Shown: positions 19,557-30,614, counted from the first letter of the stretch. The stretch: DNA of 64,000 bases from Methylopila capsulata (GCF_016907975.1 NZ_JAFBCY010000003.1:1-64000), one strand, 5' to 3'. A program made the numbers and translations. Notes: a model not told the origin generated them from the letters alone.

Positions 19557-19790
19557 TCAGCCCGCCAGCAATTCCGCCGCCACGTAGCCCACGACCGCGA
19601 TCTCCACGATCGTCGTGACGATGACGATCGGACCGGCGAGCCGGCGGATCGTCGTGAACTTCCTGGCGTCCTCGGGGGACGCCGTCTCGATCTGCCGGTC
19701 GACCCCGGCGTTGATCGCCTTCGCGCCGAGCCAGCCCAGCAACGCGCCGACGGCCGCTCCCAGAACGGCGCCGGCCAGTCCCGGCGTCAT
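19557..19790 (-). CDS. 77-residue two-helix membrane protein in nuo operon (second of a pair)
   Basis: Not recognised. Two hydrophobic segments: residues 4-22, a Gly/Ala-rich stretch with GxxxG spacing (AGAVLGAAVGALLGWLG), and residues 52-75. A polar loop between them contains DRQIETASPEDARKFTTIRR. Its ATG overlaps the stop of the preceding 77-residue gene as ATGA, and it ends 30 nt before nuoI. The two neighbours have the same length and layout and may be diverged paralogues. A role with complex I is suggested only by position. Confidence 0.75.
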   Translation of the reverse strand: MTPGLAGAVLGAAVGALLGWLGAKAINAGVDRQIETASPEDARKFTTIRRLAGPIVIVTTIVEIAVVGYVAAELLAG

Positions 19791-20020
19791 CCGCCGAGAT
19801 ATCCGCCGAGCGCCGCCCCGCCGACGGCGCCCCCGACCGCGAACAGGCCCGGAAACACGATGGCGTAGACTTGCCGGGTCGGGCCCTCGAGCAGGTCCGG
19901 CCGCCGGATGCCGCCGCGGCGCCGTTGCTGCTCCAGCACGCGCGGCAGCGCCACGCGTCCGAACAGCATGCCGAGCGCCAGCCCCAGCATGAGGCCCACG
20001 AGGCCCCCGACGAAGGTCAC
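19787..20020 (-). CDS. 77-residue two-helix membrane protein in nuo operon (first of a pair)
   Basis: Not recognised. It starts with GTG at 20020, overlapping the nuoH stop as GTGA, and ends in an ATGA overlap with the next small gene. Residues 4-21 ([18 protein letters not shown]) and 53-76 (a glycine-rich segment ending [11 protein letters not shown]) are hydrophobic; the loop between is basic ([14 protein letters not shown]). A much longer ORF reading through nuoH in this frame is a shadow. Overlap at both ends argues for translation coupled to nuoH. Confidence 0.72.
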   Translation of the reverse strand: MTFVGGLVGLMLGLALGMLFGRVALPRVLEQQRRRGGIRRPDLLEGPTRQVYAIVFPGLFAVGGAVGGAALGGYLGG

Positions 20021-21024
20021 GGCGCCCACCCCGTGAACTGCAGCACCGCCGCCACGATCACGACCATCGCGAGCGAGATCGGCAGGAACACCTTCCAGCC
20101 GAGTCGCATCAGCTGGTCGTAGCGGTAGCGCGGCACGAAGGCCTTCACCATGGCGAACATGAAGAACACCAGGCACATCTTCCCGACGAACCAGAACACG
20201 CCGGGAATCCAGGTGAAGGGCGCGAACGGGATCGGCGACAGCCAGCCGCCGAGGAACAGGATCGTCGTCAGCGCGCACATGGTCATGATGGCCACGTACT
20301 CGCCGAGCATGAACAGCAGGTACGGCGTCGAGGCGTACTCGGTCATGAAGCCCGCCACGAGCTCCGACTCCGCTTCCGGCAGGTCGAACGGCGGCCGGTT
20401 GGTCTCGGCCAGCGCCGAGATGAAGAACACCACGAACATCGGGAACAGCGGCAGCCAGTACCAACCGAACACGCCGGCGGCGGTGTCCTGGGCGCGCACG
20501 ATGTCGGAGAGGTTCAGCGAGCCGACGCAGAGCAGCACGCAGATGATCACGAAGCCGATCGAGACCTCGTAGGACACCATCTGCGCGGCCGAGCGCAGGG
20601 CGCCGAGGAACGGGTACTTCGAGTTCGACGCCCAGCCGCCCATGATGACGCCGTAGACGCCGAGCGACGAGATCGCGAACACATAGAGGATTCCGACGTT
20701 GAGATCCGCGATCGCCCAGCCGTCCGCGAGCGGGATCACCGCCCAGGCGCCGAGCGCGAGGAAGCAGGTCACCAGCGGCGCGAGCAGGAACACGCCCTTG
20801 TTCGCGCTGGACGGGATCACCGGCTCCTTCAGCACGAACTTGAGCAGGTCGGCGAAGGACTGGAACAGGCCGAACGGTCCGACCACGTTGGGACCGCGGC
20901 GGAGCTGCACCGCCGCCCAGACCTTGCGGTCCGCCAGCAGGATGTAGGCGATGAACACGAGCAGCGCGACGAGCAGCGCGACGCTCTGGAGCAGGATCAG
21001 CAGGATCTGGAGAACGGTGTCCAC
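20017..21024 (-). CDS. nuoH: NADH-quinone oxidoreductase subunit H
   Basis: A 335-residue membrane subunit forming the quinone-binding chamber with NuoB and NuoD. Diagnostic parts are [23 protein letters not shown] near residue 30, the [22 protein letters not shown] loop near residue 215 with the conserved acidic residues, and [13 protein letters not shown] near the end. The GTG start at 21024 lies 3 nt after the nuoG stop codon. Confidence 0.97.
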   Translation of the reverse strand: MDTVLQILLILLQSVALLVALLVFIAYILLADRKVWAAVQLRRGPNVVGPFGLFQSFADLLKFVLKEPVIPSSANKGVFLLAPLVTCFLALGAWAVIPLADGWAIADLNVGILYVFAISSLGVYGVIMGGWASNSKYPFLGALRSAAQMVSYEVSIGFVIICVLLCVGSLNLSDIVRAQDTAAGVFGWYWLPLFPMFVVFFISALAETNRPPFDLPEAESELVAGFMTEYASTPYLLFMLGEYVAIMTMCALTTILFLGGWLSPIPFAPFTWIPGVFWFVGKMCLVFFMFAMVKAFVPRYRYDQLMRLGWKVFLPISLAMVVIVAAVLQFTGWAP

Positions 21025-21027
21025 GAC

Positions 21028-23100
21028 TTACTCCGCCGCCTGCGCGAGCGACCCGCGCTTGAGCGCGCTCATCTCGGCCATGATGGCCGAAGCGCGCGCG
21101 ATCGGGTTCGTCAGGTGGAAATCGGCGACGGCGTTGACGAAGGCGTCGCCCGAGAGCGCGCCGCCTGCGTGGCCCGACAGGTCCGCCGGCTCGCCGGCGG
21201 CGATCTCGTCGACCGCCGCGAAGTGCGGATGCGCCGCGTAGAGCGCGGCCCGCAGCTGCGGCAGCGAGTCGTAGGGCAGCCGCGCGCCGACGGCGTCGGA
21301 GAGCGCACGCAGGATCGCCCAGTCCTCGCGGCCTTCGCCGGGCGGGAAGGTCGCGCGGTTCGCGACCTGCACGCGGCCTTCGGTGTTCACGTAGGTACCG
21401 GACTTCTCGACATAGGCCGCGCCGGGCAGGATGACGTCGGCGCGGTGCGCGCCACGGTCGCCGTGAGTGCCGAGGTAGACCACGAAGGCGCCGGGAGCGA
21501 CCTCGATCTCGTCCGCGCCCAGCAGGAAGGCCACGTCGAGCGCGCCGGGCGCCGCCATCTCGGCGGCGGTCTTGCCCCCCTGCCCCGGCGTGAAGCCGAG
21601 GTCGAGCGCGCCGACGCGTGAGGCCGCGGCGTGCAGCACCGACAGGCCGTTCCAGCCCGCGGCGACGTTTGCGCCGGACGCCAACTTGGAGGCCGCGGCG
21701 AGCACGGCGAGGCCGTCTTCCCGCGCCAGCGCGCCGGCGCCGACGATGACGAGCGGCCGCGCGGCCTTGGCGAGGATCTCGGCGAAGCCGCTCTTGCCCT
21801 CGACGATCTCGGTCAGCGAGCCCGTGCCCGCGCCGAGGTGCTCGGCGCCGTAGGTCAGGTCCGCGCGCTCGCCCACGAGACCGACGCGGACCTCGCCGAG
21901 GCGCCAGCGCTTGCGGATGCGGGCGTTCAGCACCGGCGCCTCGAGGCGCGGGTTGGTCCCGATCAGCAGGATCGCGTCGGCCTGGTCGACGCCGGCGATG
22001 GTGGCGTTGAACAGATAGCTCGCGCGGCCGAGCGAGGGATCGAGCGCCGAGCCGTCCTGGCGGCAGTCGAGGTTGATCACCCCGAGCCGGCCGAACAGAT
22101 CCTTAAGCGCGAAGATCTCCTCCACCGCCGCCAGATCGCCGACGATCGCGCCCACGCGGGCCTTGTCCGCCGCCTTGATCTTCGCGGCGACATGGCCGAG
22201 CGCCTCGGGCCAGGAGGCCGGCCGGAGGCGACCGTTCTCACGCACGTAAGGGCGGTCGAGCCGCTGGGTGCGCAGGCCGTCCCAGATGAAGCGGGTCTTG
22301 TCGGAGATCCACTCCTCGTTCACGTCCTCGTTCGTGCGCGGCAGGATGCGCATGACCTCGCGGCCGCGGGCGTCGACGCGGATCGCCGAGCCCAGCGCGT
22401 CCATCACGTCGATCGACTCGGTCTTGCTGAGCTCCCACGGCCGCGCCTGGAAGGCGTAGGGCTTCGAGGTCAGCGCGCCGACCGGGCAGAGGTCAATGAC
22501 GTTGCCCTGAAGCTCCGACGACATGGCGGATTCCAAGTAGGTCGTGATCTCCATGTCCTCGCCGCGGCCGATGGCGCCGATCTCGGCGCAGCCGGCGACT
22601 TCCGCCACGAAGCGGACGCAGCGGGTGCAATGGATGCAGCGCGTCATCGTCGTCTTGACGAGCGGGCCGATGTACTTGTCCTCGACCGCGCGCTTGTTCT
22701 CGTGGAAGCGCGAGCCCGAGACGCCGTAGGCCATGGCCTGGTCCTGCAGGTCGCACTCGCCGCCCTGATCGCAGATCGGGCAGTCCAGCGGGTGGTTGAT
22801 GAGCAGGAACTCCATCACCCCCTCGCGCGCCTTCTTCACCATCGGCGAACGGGTGGAGACCACCGGCGGCTCGCCGTTCGGGCCGGGACGCAGGTCGCGC
22901 ACGCCCATGGCGCAGGAGGCCACCGGCTTCGGCGGTCCGCCCTTCACCTCGACGAGGCACATCCGGCAGTTGCCGGCGATCGACAGCCGCTCATGGAAGC
23001 AGAAGCGCGGAATCTCGGCCCCCGCGGCCTCGCAGGCCTGCAGGATGGTGTAGTCGGCCGGGACATCGACCTCGGCGCCGTCGACGATGAGTTTGGTCAT
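21028..23100 (-). CDS. nuoG: NADH-quinone oxidoreductase subunit G
   Basis: A 690-residue iron-sulfur subunit. Order: [2Fe-2S] ferredoxin domain ([20 protein letters not shown], about residues 33-52), the His-ligated 4Fe-4S region ([18 protein letters not shown], near residue 100), the [10 protein letters not shown] 4Fe-4S motif near residue 145, then a molybdopterin-oxidoreductase-like domain without cofactor. The ATG at 23100 overlaps the stop of the upstream small secreted-protein gene as ATGA and follows GGGGGA. An alternative start 13 codons upstream lies inside that gene and was rejected. Confidence 0.96.
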   Translation of the reverse strand: MTKLIVDGAEVDVPADYTILQACEAAGAEIPRFCFHERLSIAGNCRMCLVEVKGGPPKPVASCAMGVRDLRPGPNGEPPVVSTRSPMVKKAREGVMEFLLINHPLDCPICDQGGECDLQDQAMAYGVSGSRFHENKRAVEDKYIGPLVKTTMTRCIHCTRCVRFVAEVAGCAEIGAIGRGEDMEITTYLESAMSSELQGNVIDLCPVGALTSKPYAFQARPWELSKTESIDVMDALGSAIRVDARGREVMRILPRTNEDVNEEWISDKTRFIWDGLRTQRLDRPYVRENGRLRPASWPEALGHVAAKIKAADKARVGAIVGDLAAVEEIFALKDLFGRLGVINLDCRQDGSALDPSLGRASYLFNATIAGVDQADAILLIGTNPRLEAPVLNARIRKRWRLGEVRVGLVGERADLTYGAEHLGAGTGSLTEIVEGKSGFAEILAKAARPLVIVGAGALAREDGLAVLAAASKLASGANVAAGWNGLSVLHAAASRVGALDLGFTPGQGGKTAAEMAAPGALDVAFLLGADEIEVAPGAFVVYLGTHGDRGAHRADVILPGAAYVEKSGTYVNTEGRVQVANRATFPPGEGREDWAILRALSDAVGARLPYDSLPQLRAALYAAHPHFAAVDEIAAGEPADLSGHAGGALSGDAFVNAVADFHLTNPIARASAIMAEMSALKRGSLAQAAE

Positions 23101-23438
23101 AAACCCGTCCCCCTTCGCGACGCTCGCATCACCTGGCAATCTTGAAATGGCGTGGGATTTAGTCCAACGCCATCCTTTACCAGAATGCTATTTACATCCA
23201 GAAATTCGACAACAAGCTTTAAGTGCATCCGATCACACTTGATGATCGCATTACCTTCAATTGAACTCGGAATTTCCAGGTAGCAATAGCTACCATTGTA
23301 TTCCGCATGAGGTATCGCATCAGAAATGACCAGCCGCGAACTTCCATTCTCGGAGCAATACTCCCGCGCAAGCGCAAACGCTGGCAACGAAAGCCAAGCT
23401 TGAAAGAGGCATCCCACAAGAGCGGCGTACCGAAACAT
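23097..23438 (-). CDS. Small secreted cysteine-rich protein inserted between nuoF and nuoG
   Basis: A 113-residue protein not recognised. A signal peptide spans residues 1-24 (hydrophobic core, then FALA before Arg). The mature part has four cysteines at residues 28, 52, 68 and 101, suggesting two periplasmic disulfides. The DNA from about 23130 to 23400 is much richer in A and T than the surrounding nuo genes, and codon use differs, as expected of a transferred gene. It starts 6 nt after the nuoF stop and its stop overlaps the nuoG start as ATGA, so it is embedded in the operon. Confidence 0.72.
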   Translation of the reverse strand: MFRYAALVGCLFQAWLSLPAFALAREYCSENGSSRLVISDAIPHAEYNGSYCYLEIPSSIEGNAIIKCDRMHLKLVVEFLDVNSILVKDGVGLNPTPFQDCQVMRASRRGTGL

Positions 23439-23444
23439 CGCCCC

Positions 23445-24746
<1,302 letters not shown>

Positions 24747-24750
24747 GGCG

Positions 24751-25677
24751 TCACGCTCCCTTGTCGGACGGCTTCGCGGCGGACGGCGTTCCCTCGCCGG
24801 AAGGCTGCGTCTCGCCTTTGGACTCACCCTTGGCGGCGCCGCTGTTCCAGGCGGGCTGGCCTTCGCGGCGGCTGCGGTCGCTGGTGCGCGCCTGGACCGG
24901 CGCGGCGTCCTGCGTCTTGCCGTCCGCGGCGGCTTCGGCGTCGCCCTTGCCCTTCGCGGCCTGGGCCTCGGGGCGCGAACCCTCGGCGGGTCGCCCCGCG
25001 CTGTCGGCTTCGGTGGCGTCTCCCGAAGCCTCGTCGGCGAACCGGCTCTTCCACGCGCCCACCACCGAACCATCGTAGAGGCTTTCGTCCGTCAGCGAGG
25101 TGTCGCCGCCGAGCGGCGCGGAGCACGAGCGGCCGGTCTGCGAACCGGTCTTCACCGGACGGCCGGCGCGCAGGTCCTCGAGCAGAGCCTCGAAGCTCTC
25201 CGGCGTGAGGTCTTCGTAGTAGTCGAAATTGATCTGGACCATCGGCGCGTTGGAGCAAGCGCCGAGGCACTCGACCTCGAGCCAGCTCAGCTTGCCGTCG
25301 GCGGTCACGTGGTTCTGCTCGCCGATGTGCGTCTTGCAGACGTCCTTGAGCGCGTTCGCGCCGCGCAGCGCGCATGGGGTCGTGCCGCAGAGCTGGACGA
25401 AGTGCTCGCCGACCGGGCGCAGATTGAACATCGTGTAGAAGGTCGCGACCTCCATCACGCGGATGGTCGGCATGCCGAGCATCTCGGCGATGCGCCGGAT
25501 CGCGGGCTCCGGCAGCCAGCCGCCGTGCTGCTCCTGCGCGCGCCACAGCAGCGGGATCACGGCCGAGGCCTGCCGGCCTTCCGGATACTTGGCGATCTGC
25601 CCTTCCGCCCACTGCAGGTTGTCCTGCGTGAAGGCGAAATCTGCGGGCTGGACCTCGGCGAGACGGCGGACGGACAT
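24751..25677 (-). CDS. nuoE: NADH-quinone oxidoreductase subunit E with long C-terminal tail
   Basis: A 308-residue subunit carrying the [2Fe-2S] cluster N1a. The thioredoxin-like core is at about residues 1-160: [10 protein letters not shown] supplies the first Cys pair and [13 protein letters not shown] the second. After residue 165 the protein becomes a low-complexity tail of about 140 residues rich in Ala, Glu, Gly, Lys and Ser. Many alphaproteobacterial NuoE proteins have an extension, but this one is long; its role is unknown. The stop is 4 nt before nuoF. Confidence 0.95.
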   Translation of the reverse strand: MSVRRLAEVQPADFAFTQDNLQWAEGQIAKYPEGRQASAVIPLLWRAQEQHGGWLPEPAIRRIAEMLGMPTIRVMEVATFYTMFNLRPVGEHFVQLCGTTPCALRGANALKDVCKTHIGEQNHVTADGKLSWLEVECLGACSNAPMVQINFDYYEDLTPESFEALLEDLRAGRPVKTGSQTGRSCSAPLGGDTSLTDESLYDGSVVGAWKSRFADEASGDATEADSAGRPAEGSRPEAQAAKGKGDAEAAADGKTQDAAPVQARTSDRSRREGQPAWNSGAAKGESKGETQPSGEGTPSAAKPSDKGA

Positions 25678-25693
25678 CAGGCCATTCCCTCAA

Positions 25694-25782
25694 CGTCATG
25701 CCCGGACGCAGTCCGGGTATCCACGACTTCCCGAAGCCGCGGCGTGTCCAAGTCGTGGATGCCCGCAAGGGCGGGCATGACG
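25694..25782. repeat. Palindromic intergenic repeat, GTCATGCCCG...CGGGCATGAC type
   Basis: CGTCATGCCCGGACGCAGTC at the left and GGGCGGGCATGACG at the right are inverted copies; internal TATCCACGACTT pairs with AAGTCGTGGAT. It is the same family as 14259-14347 and lies between nuoD and nuoE inside the operon. Confidence 0.8.
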
Positions 25783-25801
25783 GCGCGTGCGTGACGGAGC
25801 C

Positions 25802-26986
25802 TCACCGGTCCACCTCGCCGAACACGATGTCGAGCGAGCCGAGGATCGCGGAGACGTCGGCCAGCATGTTGCCGCGGCACAGGTGGTCCATGGCGGAGAG
25901 ATGCGCGAAGCCGGGCGCCCGGATCTTGCAGCGGTACGGCTTGTTGGTGCCGTCGGAGACGAGGTAGACGCCGAACTCGCCCTTGGGCGCCTCGACGGCG
26001 GCGTAGACCTCGCCCTCGGGCACGCGGTAGCCCTCGGTGTAGAGCTTGAAGTGGTGGATGAGCGCCTCCATCGAGCGCTTCATCTCGCCGCGCTTCGGGG
26101 GCGCCACCTTGCCGTCGAGCGTCGCGATCGGCCCGCGCTCGGTCTTCAGGCGCGCGCAGCACTGCTGCATGATGTGGGCCGACTGGCGCATCTCCTCCAT
26201 GCGGATGAGATAGCGGTCGTAGCAGTCGCCGTTCTTGCCGATCGGGATGTCGAAGTCGAGATCGGCGTAGCACTCGTAGGGCTGCGACTTGCGCAGGTCC
26301 CACGCCGCGCCGGAGCCGCGCACCATCACGCCGGAGAAGCCCCACTCCCACGCCTCATGCAGCGGCACCACGCCGATGTCGACATTGCGCTGCTTGAAGA
26401 TGCGGTTCTCGGTGAGGAGCTGGTCGATGTCGTCCAGCGCCTTGTAGAAGCCGACGCACCAGTGGGCGATGTCCTCGACGAGCTGGTCGGGCAGGTCCTG
26501 ATGCACGCCGCCCGGCCGGAAATAGGCCGCGTGCATGCGCGAGCCCGACGCCCGCTCATAGAACACCATCAGCTTCTCGCGCTCCTCGAAGCCCCACAGC
26601 GGGGGCGTCAGCGCGCCGACGTCCATCGCCTGCGTGGTGACGTTGAGGAGGTGGGAGAGGATGCGGCCGATCTCGCTGTAGAGCACGCGGATCAGCTGCG
26701 CGCGCATCGGGATCTCGACGCCGAGCAGGCGCTCGGTGGCGAGGCAGAACGCGTGCTCCTGGTTCATCGGCGCGACGTAGTCGAGCCGGTCGAAATAGGG
26801 CATCGCCTGCAGGTAGGTCTTGGCCTCGATCAGCTTCTCGGTGCCGCGGTGAAGCAGGCCGATGTGCGGATCGACGCGCTCGACCACCTCGCCGTCGAGC
26901 TCCAGCACCAGGCGCAGCACGCCGTGGGCCGCGGGATGCTGCGGACCGAAGTTGATCGTGAAGTTGCGGATGTCCTGCTCAGCCAC
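25802..26986 (-). CDS. nuoD: NADH-quinone oxidoreductase subunit D
   Basis: A 394-residue 49-kDa-type subunit forming the quinone pocket with Nuo[22 protein letters not shown] near residue 14, [13 protein letters not shown] near residue 67 and the C-terminal [18 protein letters not shown] are characteristic. The start is GTG at 26986, overlapping the GFA-family gene by 8 nt. NuoC and NuoD are separate proteins here, but an unrelated gene lies between them. Confidence 0.96.
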   Translation of the reverse strand: MAEQDIRNFTINFGPQHPAAHGVLRLVLELDGEVVERVDPHIGLLHRGTEKLIEAKTYLQAMPYFDRLDYVAPMNQEHAFCLATERLLGVEIPMRAQLIRVLYSEIGRILSHLLNVTTQAMDVGALTPPLWGFEEREKLMVFYERASGSRMHAAYFRPGGVHQDLPDQLVEDIAHWCVGFYKALDDIDQLLTENRIFKQRNVDIGVVPLHEAWEWGFSGVMVRGSGAAWDLRKSQPYECYADLDFDIPIGKNGDCYDRYLIRMEEMRQSAHIMQQCCARLKTERGPIATLDGKVAPPKRGEMKRSMEALIHHFKLYTEGYRVPEGEVYAAVEAPKGEFGVYLVSDGTNKPYRCKIRAPGFAHLSAMDHLCRGNMLADVSAILGSLDIVFGEVDR

Positions 26987-27410
26987 CGGCCTGCTCCTGC
27001 CCGCTCACGCGGGCGATGAACTCGGCGCCCGTGAGCTTGGCCGTGTCATCGGCGAAGCTGTAGAGCGCGGGCTTGTCGTCGATGAAGATCTCTTCCGCGA
27101 AGGCGATGCCCGACGGATCGTCGAACGCCTGCAGCGAAGCGACGACGGCGGAGCCGTCCTGCATGCGCCAGAACAGGCTCGAGCCGCAGGTTCCACAGAA
27201 CACCCTCTCGCCGTAGCCGGACGACGCAAACGCACGCAGCGCGCCCTCGTCTTCGATCGCCAGCTCCTCGACCGGTACGGTCATGAAGACGCCGCCGCTC
27301 CAGCGCCGGCACATGCTGCAATGGCAGACGTCCATGTGCGCCGCGGCCTTCGCGGAGAAGCGCACGGCGCCGCAGAGACAGCCGCCGGTCCGCGCTGTCA
27401 TGTCAGACAT
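26979..27410 (-). CDS. GFA-family (CENP-V/GFA domain) zinc protein between nuoC and nuoD
   Basis: A 143-residue protein with the CENP-V/GFA zinc fold. CLCGAV at residues 11-16, CHCSMC at 29-34 and [10 protein letters not shown] at 72-81 give the seven-cysteine pattern expected for two zinc ions. Members have been linked to glutathione-formaldehyde adduct formation, but most are uncharacterised, so no reaction is assigned. The ATG at 27410 has AGGGAG upstream. The gene overlaps nuoD's start by 8 nt and so is presumably cotranscribed and coupled with it, which is unusual for a nuo operon. Confidence 0.88.
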   Translation of the reverse strand: MSDMTARTGGCLCGAVRFSAKAAAHMDVCHCSMCRRWSGGVFMTVPVEELAIEDEGALRAFASSGYGERVFCGTCGSSLFWRMQDGSAVVASLQAFDDPSGIAFAEEIFIDDKPALYSFADDTAKLTGAEFIARVSGQEQAGG

Positions 27411-27510
27411 GCGCGCGCTCCCTCGGACGGCCGGGGGCGTCGCTTGAAAAGCCCCGCCTCGCAGAGGCACTTGCCGGATACGCGCTCGCCAGCCGCCATC
27501 GCCTCGTCCC

Positions 27511-28131
27511 TCAGTTCGGCTGCTTCGCCTTCTCGTCGCCGGGCAGCACGTAGTCCGTGCCTTCCCAGGGCGAGAGGAAGTCGAAGTTGCGGAACTCCTG
27601 GTTCAGGCGGACCGGCTCGTAGACCACCCGCTTGGACTCGTCGTCGTAGCGCACCTCGACGAAGCCGGTGAGCGGGAAGTCCTTGCGCAGGGGGTAGCCG
27701 TCGAAGCCGTAGTCCGTCAGCAGGCGGCGGAGGTCGGGGTGGCCGGAAAACAGCACGCCATAGAGGTCGTACGCCTCGCGCTCGAACCACAGCGCGCCGG
27801 GGAAAATCTCGGTGATCGACGGCACAGGCGTCTCGTCGTTCGCCTCGAGCTTCACGCGGACGCGCAGGTTCTTCGCCGGCGACAGCAGATGGTAGACCAC
27901 GTCGAACCGCTTTTCGCGCGACGGATAGTCCGCCCCGCAGACGTCGACGAAGCAGATGAAGCGGCACGCGGGATCGTCGCGCAGGAAGGTCGTCACCTCG
28001 ACGATCCGGGCGGCGTCGGTCTTCAGCGTCAGTTCGCCGAAAGCGACCGACGTGGAGACGATCGCGGAGCCGAGCCCCTGGGCGATGTGGGCTGCCAGCG
28101 TCTCGAGGACGTCGTGGGGAGAAGTGCTCAT
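27511..28131 (-). CDS. nuoC: NADH-quinone oxidoreductase subunit C
   Basis: A 206-residue 30-kDa-type subunit of the peripheral arm. [45 protein letters not shown] (about residues 112-156) contains the family signature ERE-x-DxxG and the GHPDLRR motif; only its parts are cited as evidence. The ATG at 28131 gives the normal length. It ends 100 nt before the GFA-family gene's start. Confidence 0.96.
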   Translation of the reverse strand: MSTSPHDVLETLAAHIAQGLGSAIVSTSVAFGELTLKTDAARIVEVTTFLRDDPACRFICFVDVCGADYPSREKRFDVVYHLLSPAKNLRVRVKLEANDETPVPSITEIFPGALWFEREAYDLYGVLFSGHPDLRRLLTDYGFDGYPLRKDFPLTGFVEVRYDDESKRVVYEPVRLNQEFRNFDFLSPWEGTDYVLPGDEKAKQPN

Positions 28132-28141
28132 GGCTCCGCCC

Positions 28142-28711
28142 TCACCGCTCGATCGTGCCGATGCGGCGAATCTTCTTCTGCAGGAGCAGAACGCCGTAGA
28201 GCAGCGCCTCCGCGGTCGGCGGGCAGCCCGGGACATAGATGTCCACCGGCACCACGCGGTCGCAACCGCGCACCACGGCGTAGGAGTAGTGGTAGTAGCC
28301 GCCGCCGTTGGCGCAGGAGCCCATGGAGATGACGTAGCGCGGCTCCGGCATCTGATCGTAGACCTTGCGGAGCGCGGGAGCCATCTTGTTGGTCAGCGTG
28401 CCGGCGACGATCATCACGTCCGACTGCCGCGGACTGGCGCGCGGCGCAAAGCCGAAGCGCTCCACGTCGTAGCGTGGCATCGAGACCTGCATCATCTCCA
28501 CGGCGCAGCACGCCAGGCCGAAGGTCATCCACATCAGCGAGCCGGTGCGGGCCCAGGTGATGAGGTCCTCGGCCGAGGTGACGAGGAAGCCCTTGTCGGA
28601 GAGCTCGGCGTTCACCTCGCGGAAGAAGCGGTCGTCGTGGCCGATCGGCCGGCCGGAGGCGTCGACGAGGCCCTTGGGGGCGTCGGCGACCAGGGTCTGG
28701 TTCGCGGTCAT
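28142..28711 (-). CDS. nuoB: NADH-quinone oxidoreductase subunit B
   Basis: A 189-residue PSST-type subunit holding cluster N2, the last electron carrier before quinone. The tandem cysteines are in [12 protein letters not shown] near residue 63; the other ligands are in [19 protein letters not shown] and [14 protein letters not shown]. It starts 4 nt after the nuoA stop. Confidence 0.97.
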   Translation of the reverse strand: MTANQTLVADAPKGLVDASGRPIGHDDRFFREVNAELSDKGFLVTSAEDLITWARTGSLMWMTFGLACCAVEMMQVSMPRYDVERFGFAPRASPRQSDVMIVAGTLTNKMAPALRKVYDQMPEPRYVISMGSCANGGGYYHYSYAVVRGCDRVVPVDIYVPGCPPTAEALLYGVLLLQKKIRRIGTIER

Positions 28712-28715
28712 CGGA

Positions 28716-29081
28716 TCAATCCCACTCGAGGGCGCCCTTGCGCCACTCGTAGACGAAGCCGATCGTCAGAACGCCGAGGAAGGCCATCATCGACCAGAAG
28801 CCGAACAGGCCGACCTCCTTGAACGCGACCGCCCAGGGGAACAGGAACGCGACCTCGAGGTCGAAGATGATGAACAGGATCGCGACGAGATAGAACCGCA
28901 CGTCGAACTTCATGCGCGCGTCGTCGAAGGCGTTGAAGCCGCACTCGTAGGCCGAGAGCTTCTCGGGATCCGGGTTCTGGTAGGCGATCAGGAACGGCGA
29001 GGCCAGAAGCGCGACGCCGACGACCAGCGCCACAGCGAGAAAAATGACGAGAGGCAGGTAGTCGGCCAACAGGTTCGTCAT
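28716..29081 (-). CDS. nuoA: NADH-quinone oxidoreductase subunit A
   Basis: A 121-residue, three-helix membrane subunit and the first gene of the operon. [20 protein letters not shown] after helix 1 and [13 protein letters not shown] in helix 2 are the conserved signatures. The start [10 protein letters not shown] at 29081 gives the family length; a 25-codon upstream extension is not conserved in character. Confidence 0.97.
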   Translation of the reverse strand: MTNLLADYLPLVIFLAVALVVGVALLASPFLIAYQNPDPEKLSAYECGFNAFDDARMKFDVRFYLVAILFIIFDLEVAFLFPWAVAFKEVGLFGFWSMMAFLGVLTIGFVYEWRKGALEWD

Positions 29082-29192
29082 CGCGCGCCTGAACCTTCCA
29101 TCTGTGTCGAAGACCGGGCGAGACAGCGCCGCGGCCCACGATCCAAGCTTGAACATGCGCCAAATCGGCGCGCGTCGCTCCGCACATCGGGA

Positions 29193-29221
29193 GCCTTAGA
29201 CCCGTGCCACTTTAGGCGCAA
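29193..29221 (-). promoter_or_regulatory. Candidate promoter of the nuo operon
   Basis: TTGCGC (29216-29221) and TAAGGC (29193-29198) on the minus strand are 17 nt apart and about 110 nt upstream of nuoA. It is the best -35/-10 pair seen in the region, but both hexamers deviate from consensus. Confidence 0.35.
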
Positions 29222-29316
29222 GACGTCCGCGGGTCCGAAACGTAACAATTCCAAACTCGAAGGTCGGCGGAGTTGTCCCCCAGCGGAAAACCTCTTGTCG
29301 GACGTAGGCTTTACGT

Positions 29317-29348
29317 AAAAAAAAGCGCGCCGGATCGGCGCGCCTTTT
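29317..29348. terminator. Rho-independent terminator after the cell wall hydrolase gene
   Basis: GCGCGCC (29325-29331) pairs with GGCGCGC (29337-29343) around a 5-nt loop, flanked by eight A residues on the left and TTTT on the right. Read on the minus strand the hairpin ends in eight T residues, 36 nt past the stop at 29384. It also isolates the nuo operon promoter from upstream transcription. Confidence 0.85.
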
Positions 29349-29383
29349 CAACATCCCAACGATAGATAACTCCTATCGATTGA

Positions 29384-30346
29384 TCAGCGTCCGCCTTCCG
29401 AAGCGGCGATCAGGTCCTCGATCGAGCGGGCCTTCTGCCGGGGCGCGGGCCTCGGCTCAGGAGTGATCGAAACCGGCCCGGCCGAGGCCATGACGGGCGC
29501 TTCGTCGAGCCTCACCGTCCGGCGAGGCGCCTCATAGGCCGGTTCGGGCCGCACCTCGTAGACGGGCTCGCGGCGGGCCTGGACGACGGGCTCGTCACGC
29601 GGATCGTAGATCGCCTGCGGGCGCACCGACGGCTCGCGGCGCGGCTCCAGCCTGGCTTCGCGCCAGGTCGGCTCCGGCGCGGCGCGACGGGCCGCCGGCG
29701 GCTGGTAGCCGAAGGTCTCCACGTCGCGGACCGCCGTCCGGGCCGGCCGCGCGTCGGCCACCACGATCGGCCGCTCGCGCACTGGCCGCGACGGCGACCA
29801 GATGTTCGACGCGGTCAGGCTGCCCGCGGCCGCCATCTGCTGGCGCATCACGTCGTCCTGCGAGGCCATGACCAGTTCGGGCTTGCGCTTCTCGTAGAAC
29901 GAGTTGCCGCCGGCGACCGCGACGTAATGCATGTTCCGGTAGGGAAACCGGTACCCGGCGGTGTGGAAGAACATCGACTTCCGGCCCACGCGGGGGTGCC
30001 GGGCGCCGGACAGCACGGCCTCCGCCATGCGGAAGGCGCGCGGGCGGCCGCTGTCGGTCATCCGCTTGGTGAGCACGCCGGGGGCGAACTGGTTGGGCTG
30101 GCCGACGACGCCGCAGACCGTGCGGGGATAGCGCCCCGACTCCTTGCGGTTCATGACCACCGTGCCGACGGCGAGCATGCCGTCGTCGCTCGACCGGTTC
30201 GACTCGAAGTACATGACTCGGGCCATGCACTCGCGGTCGCTGAGGCTCACGCGCCGCAGTTTGGACGTGGAGCCGCAGCCGGCGACAAAGAGGGGCAGAA
30301 GAACGAGCGCGAAGACTCTCGCCCGTCGTTCGAAAACGCTACGCAT
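29384..30346 (-). CDS. SleB-like cell wall hydrolase, lipoprotein
   Basis: A 320-residue protein. The signal peptide ends in LFVAGC, a lipobox, so it is probably a lipoprotein. A hydrolase_2 (SleB/CwlJ-type) domain covers about residues 32-150: MARVMYFESNRSSDDGMLAV holds the likely catalytic Glu, followed by VMNRKESGRYPRTVCGVV and FHTAGYRFPYRN. Residues 185-320 are a Pro/Arg/Glu-rich disordered tail. It likely cuts peptidoglycan. A GTG four codons upstream (30358) is an alternative start; neither has a strong ribosome site. Confidence 0.85.
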   Translation of the reverse strand: MRSVFERRARVFALVLLPLFVAGCGSTSKLRRVSLSDRECMARVMYFESNRSSDDGMLAVGTVVMNRKESGRYPRTVCGVVGQPNQFAPGVLTKRMTDSGRPRAFRMAEAVLSGARHPRVGRKSMFFHTAGYRFPYRNMHYVAVAGGNSFYEKRKPELVMASQDDVMRQQMAAAGSLTASNIWSPSRPVRERPIVVADARPARTAVRDVETFGYQPPAARRAAPEPTWREARLEPRREPSVRPQAIYDPRDEPVVQARREPVYEVRPEPAYEAPRRTVRLDEAPVMASAGPVSITPEPRPAPRQKARSIEDLIAASEGGR

Positions 30347-30527
30347 ACCGATACTCACACGCTTCGAAGCCGGCCGGGCCCCCGTGACCGCTCGGCAACG
30401 CTCCTCGACTGTCTCTAAAGAAGCCTGCGGGGAGTCATCAAAGACTTAACGACTCGACCGAATCCGCGAACGCTGCACGGATAAGTGCGCCGATGCGCCG
30501 TTTGCGGCGCCGAATGGCTGGGTCGCG

Positions 30528-30552
30528 CCTACGCCGGTTTCCCCGGCGTAGG
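30528..30552. repeat. Perfect 10-bp inverted repeat upstream of aldo/keto reductase
   Basis: CCTACGCCGG (30528-30537), five bases, then CCGGCGTAGG (30543-30552). It lies 62 nt before the reductase start and may be an operator or a stem in the leader. No T run follows, so it is not a standard terminator. Confidence 0.55.
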
Positions 30553-30614
30553 CCACGCCCTATCGTGCCGCCGCCCGCGCCGACTTGGCGGGGCGAAGGA
30601 TCGGGAGACCCGCC

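Noticed and set aside
23219-23419. Alternative 66-codon minus-strand ORF within the AT-rich insert
   Set aside because: It lacks a signal peptide and ribosome site; the 113-codon frame has a signal peptide, four cysteines and overlaps nuoG's start exactly.
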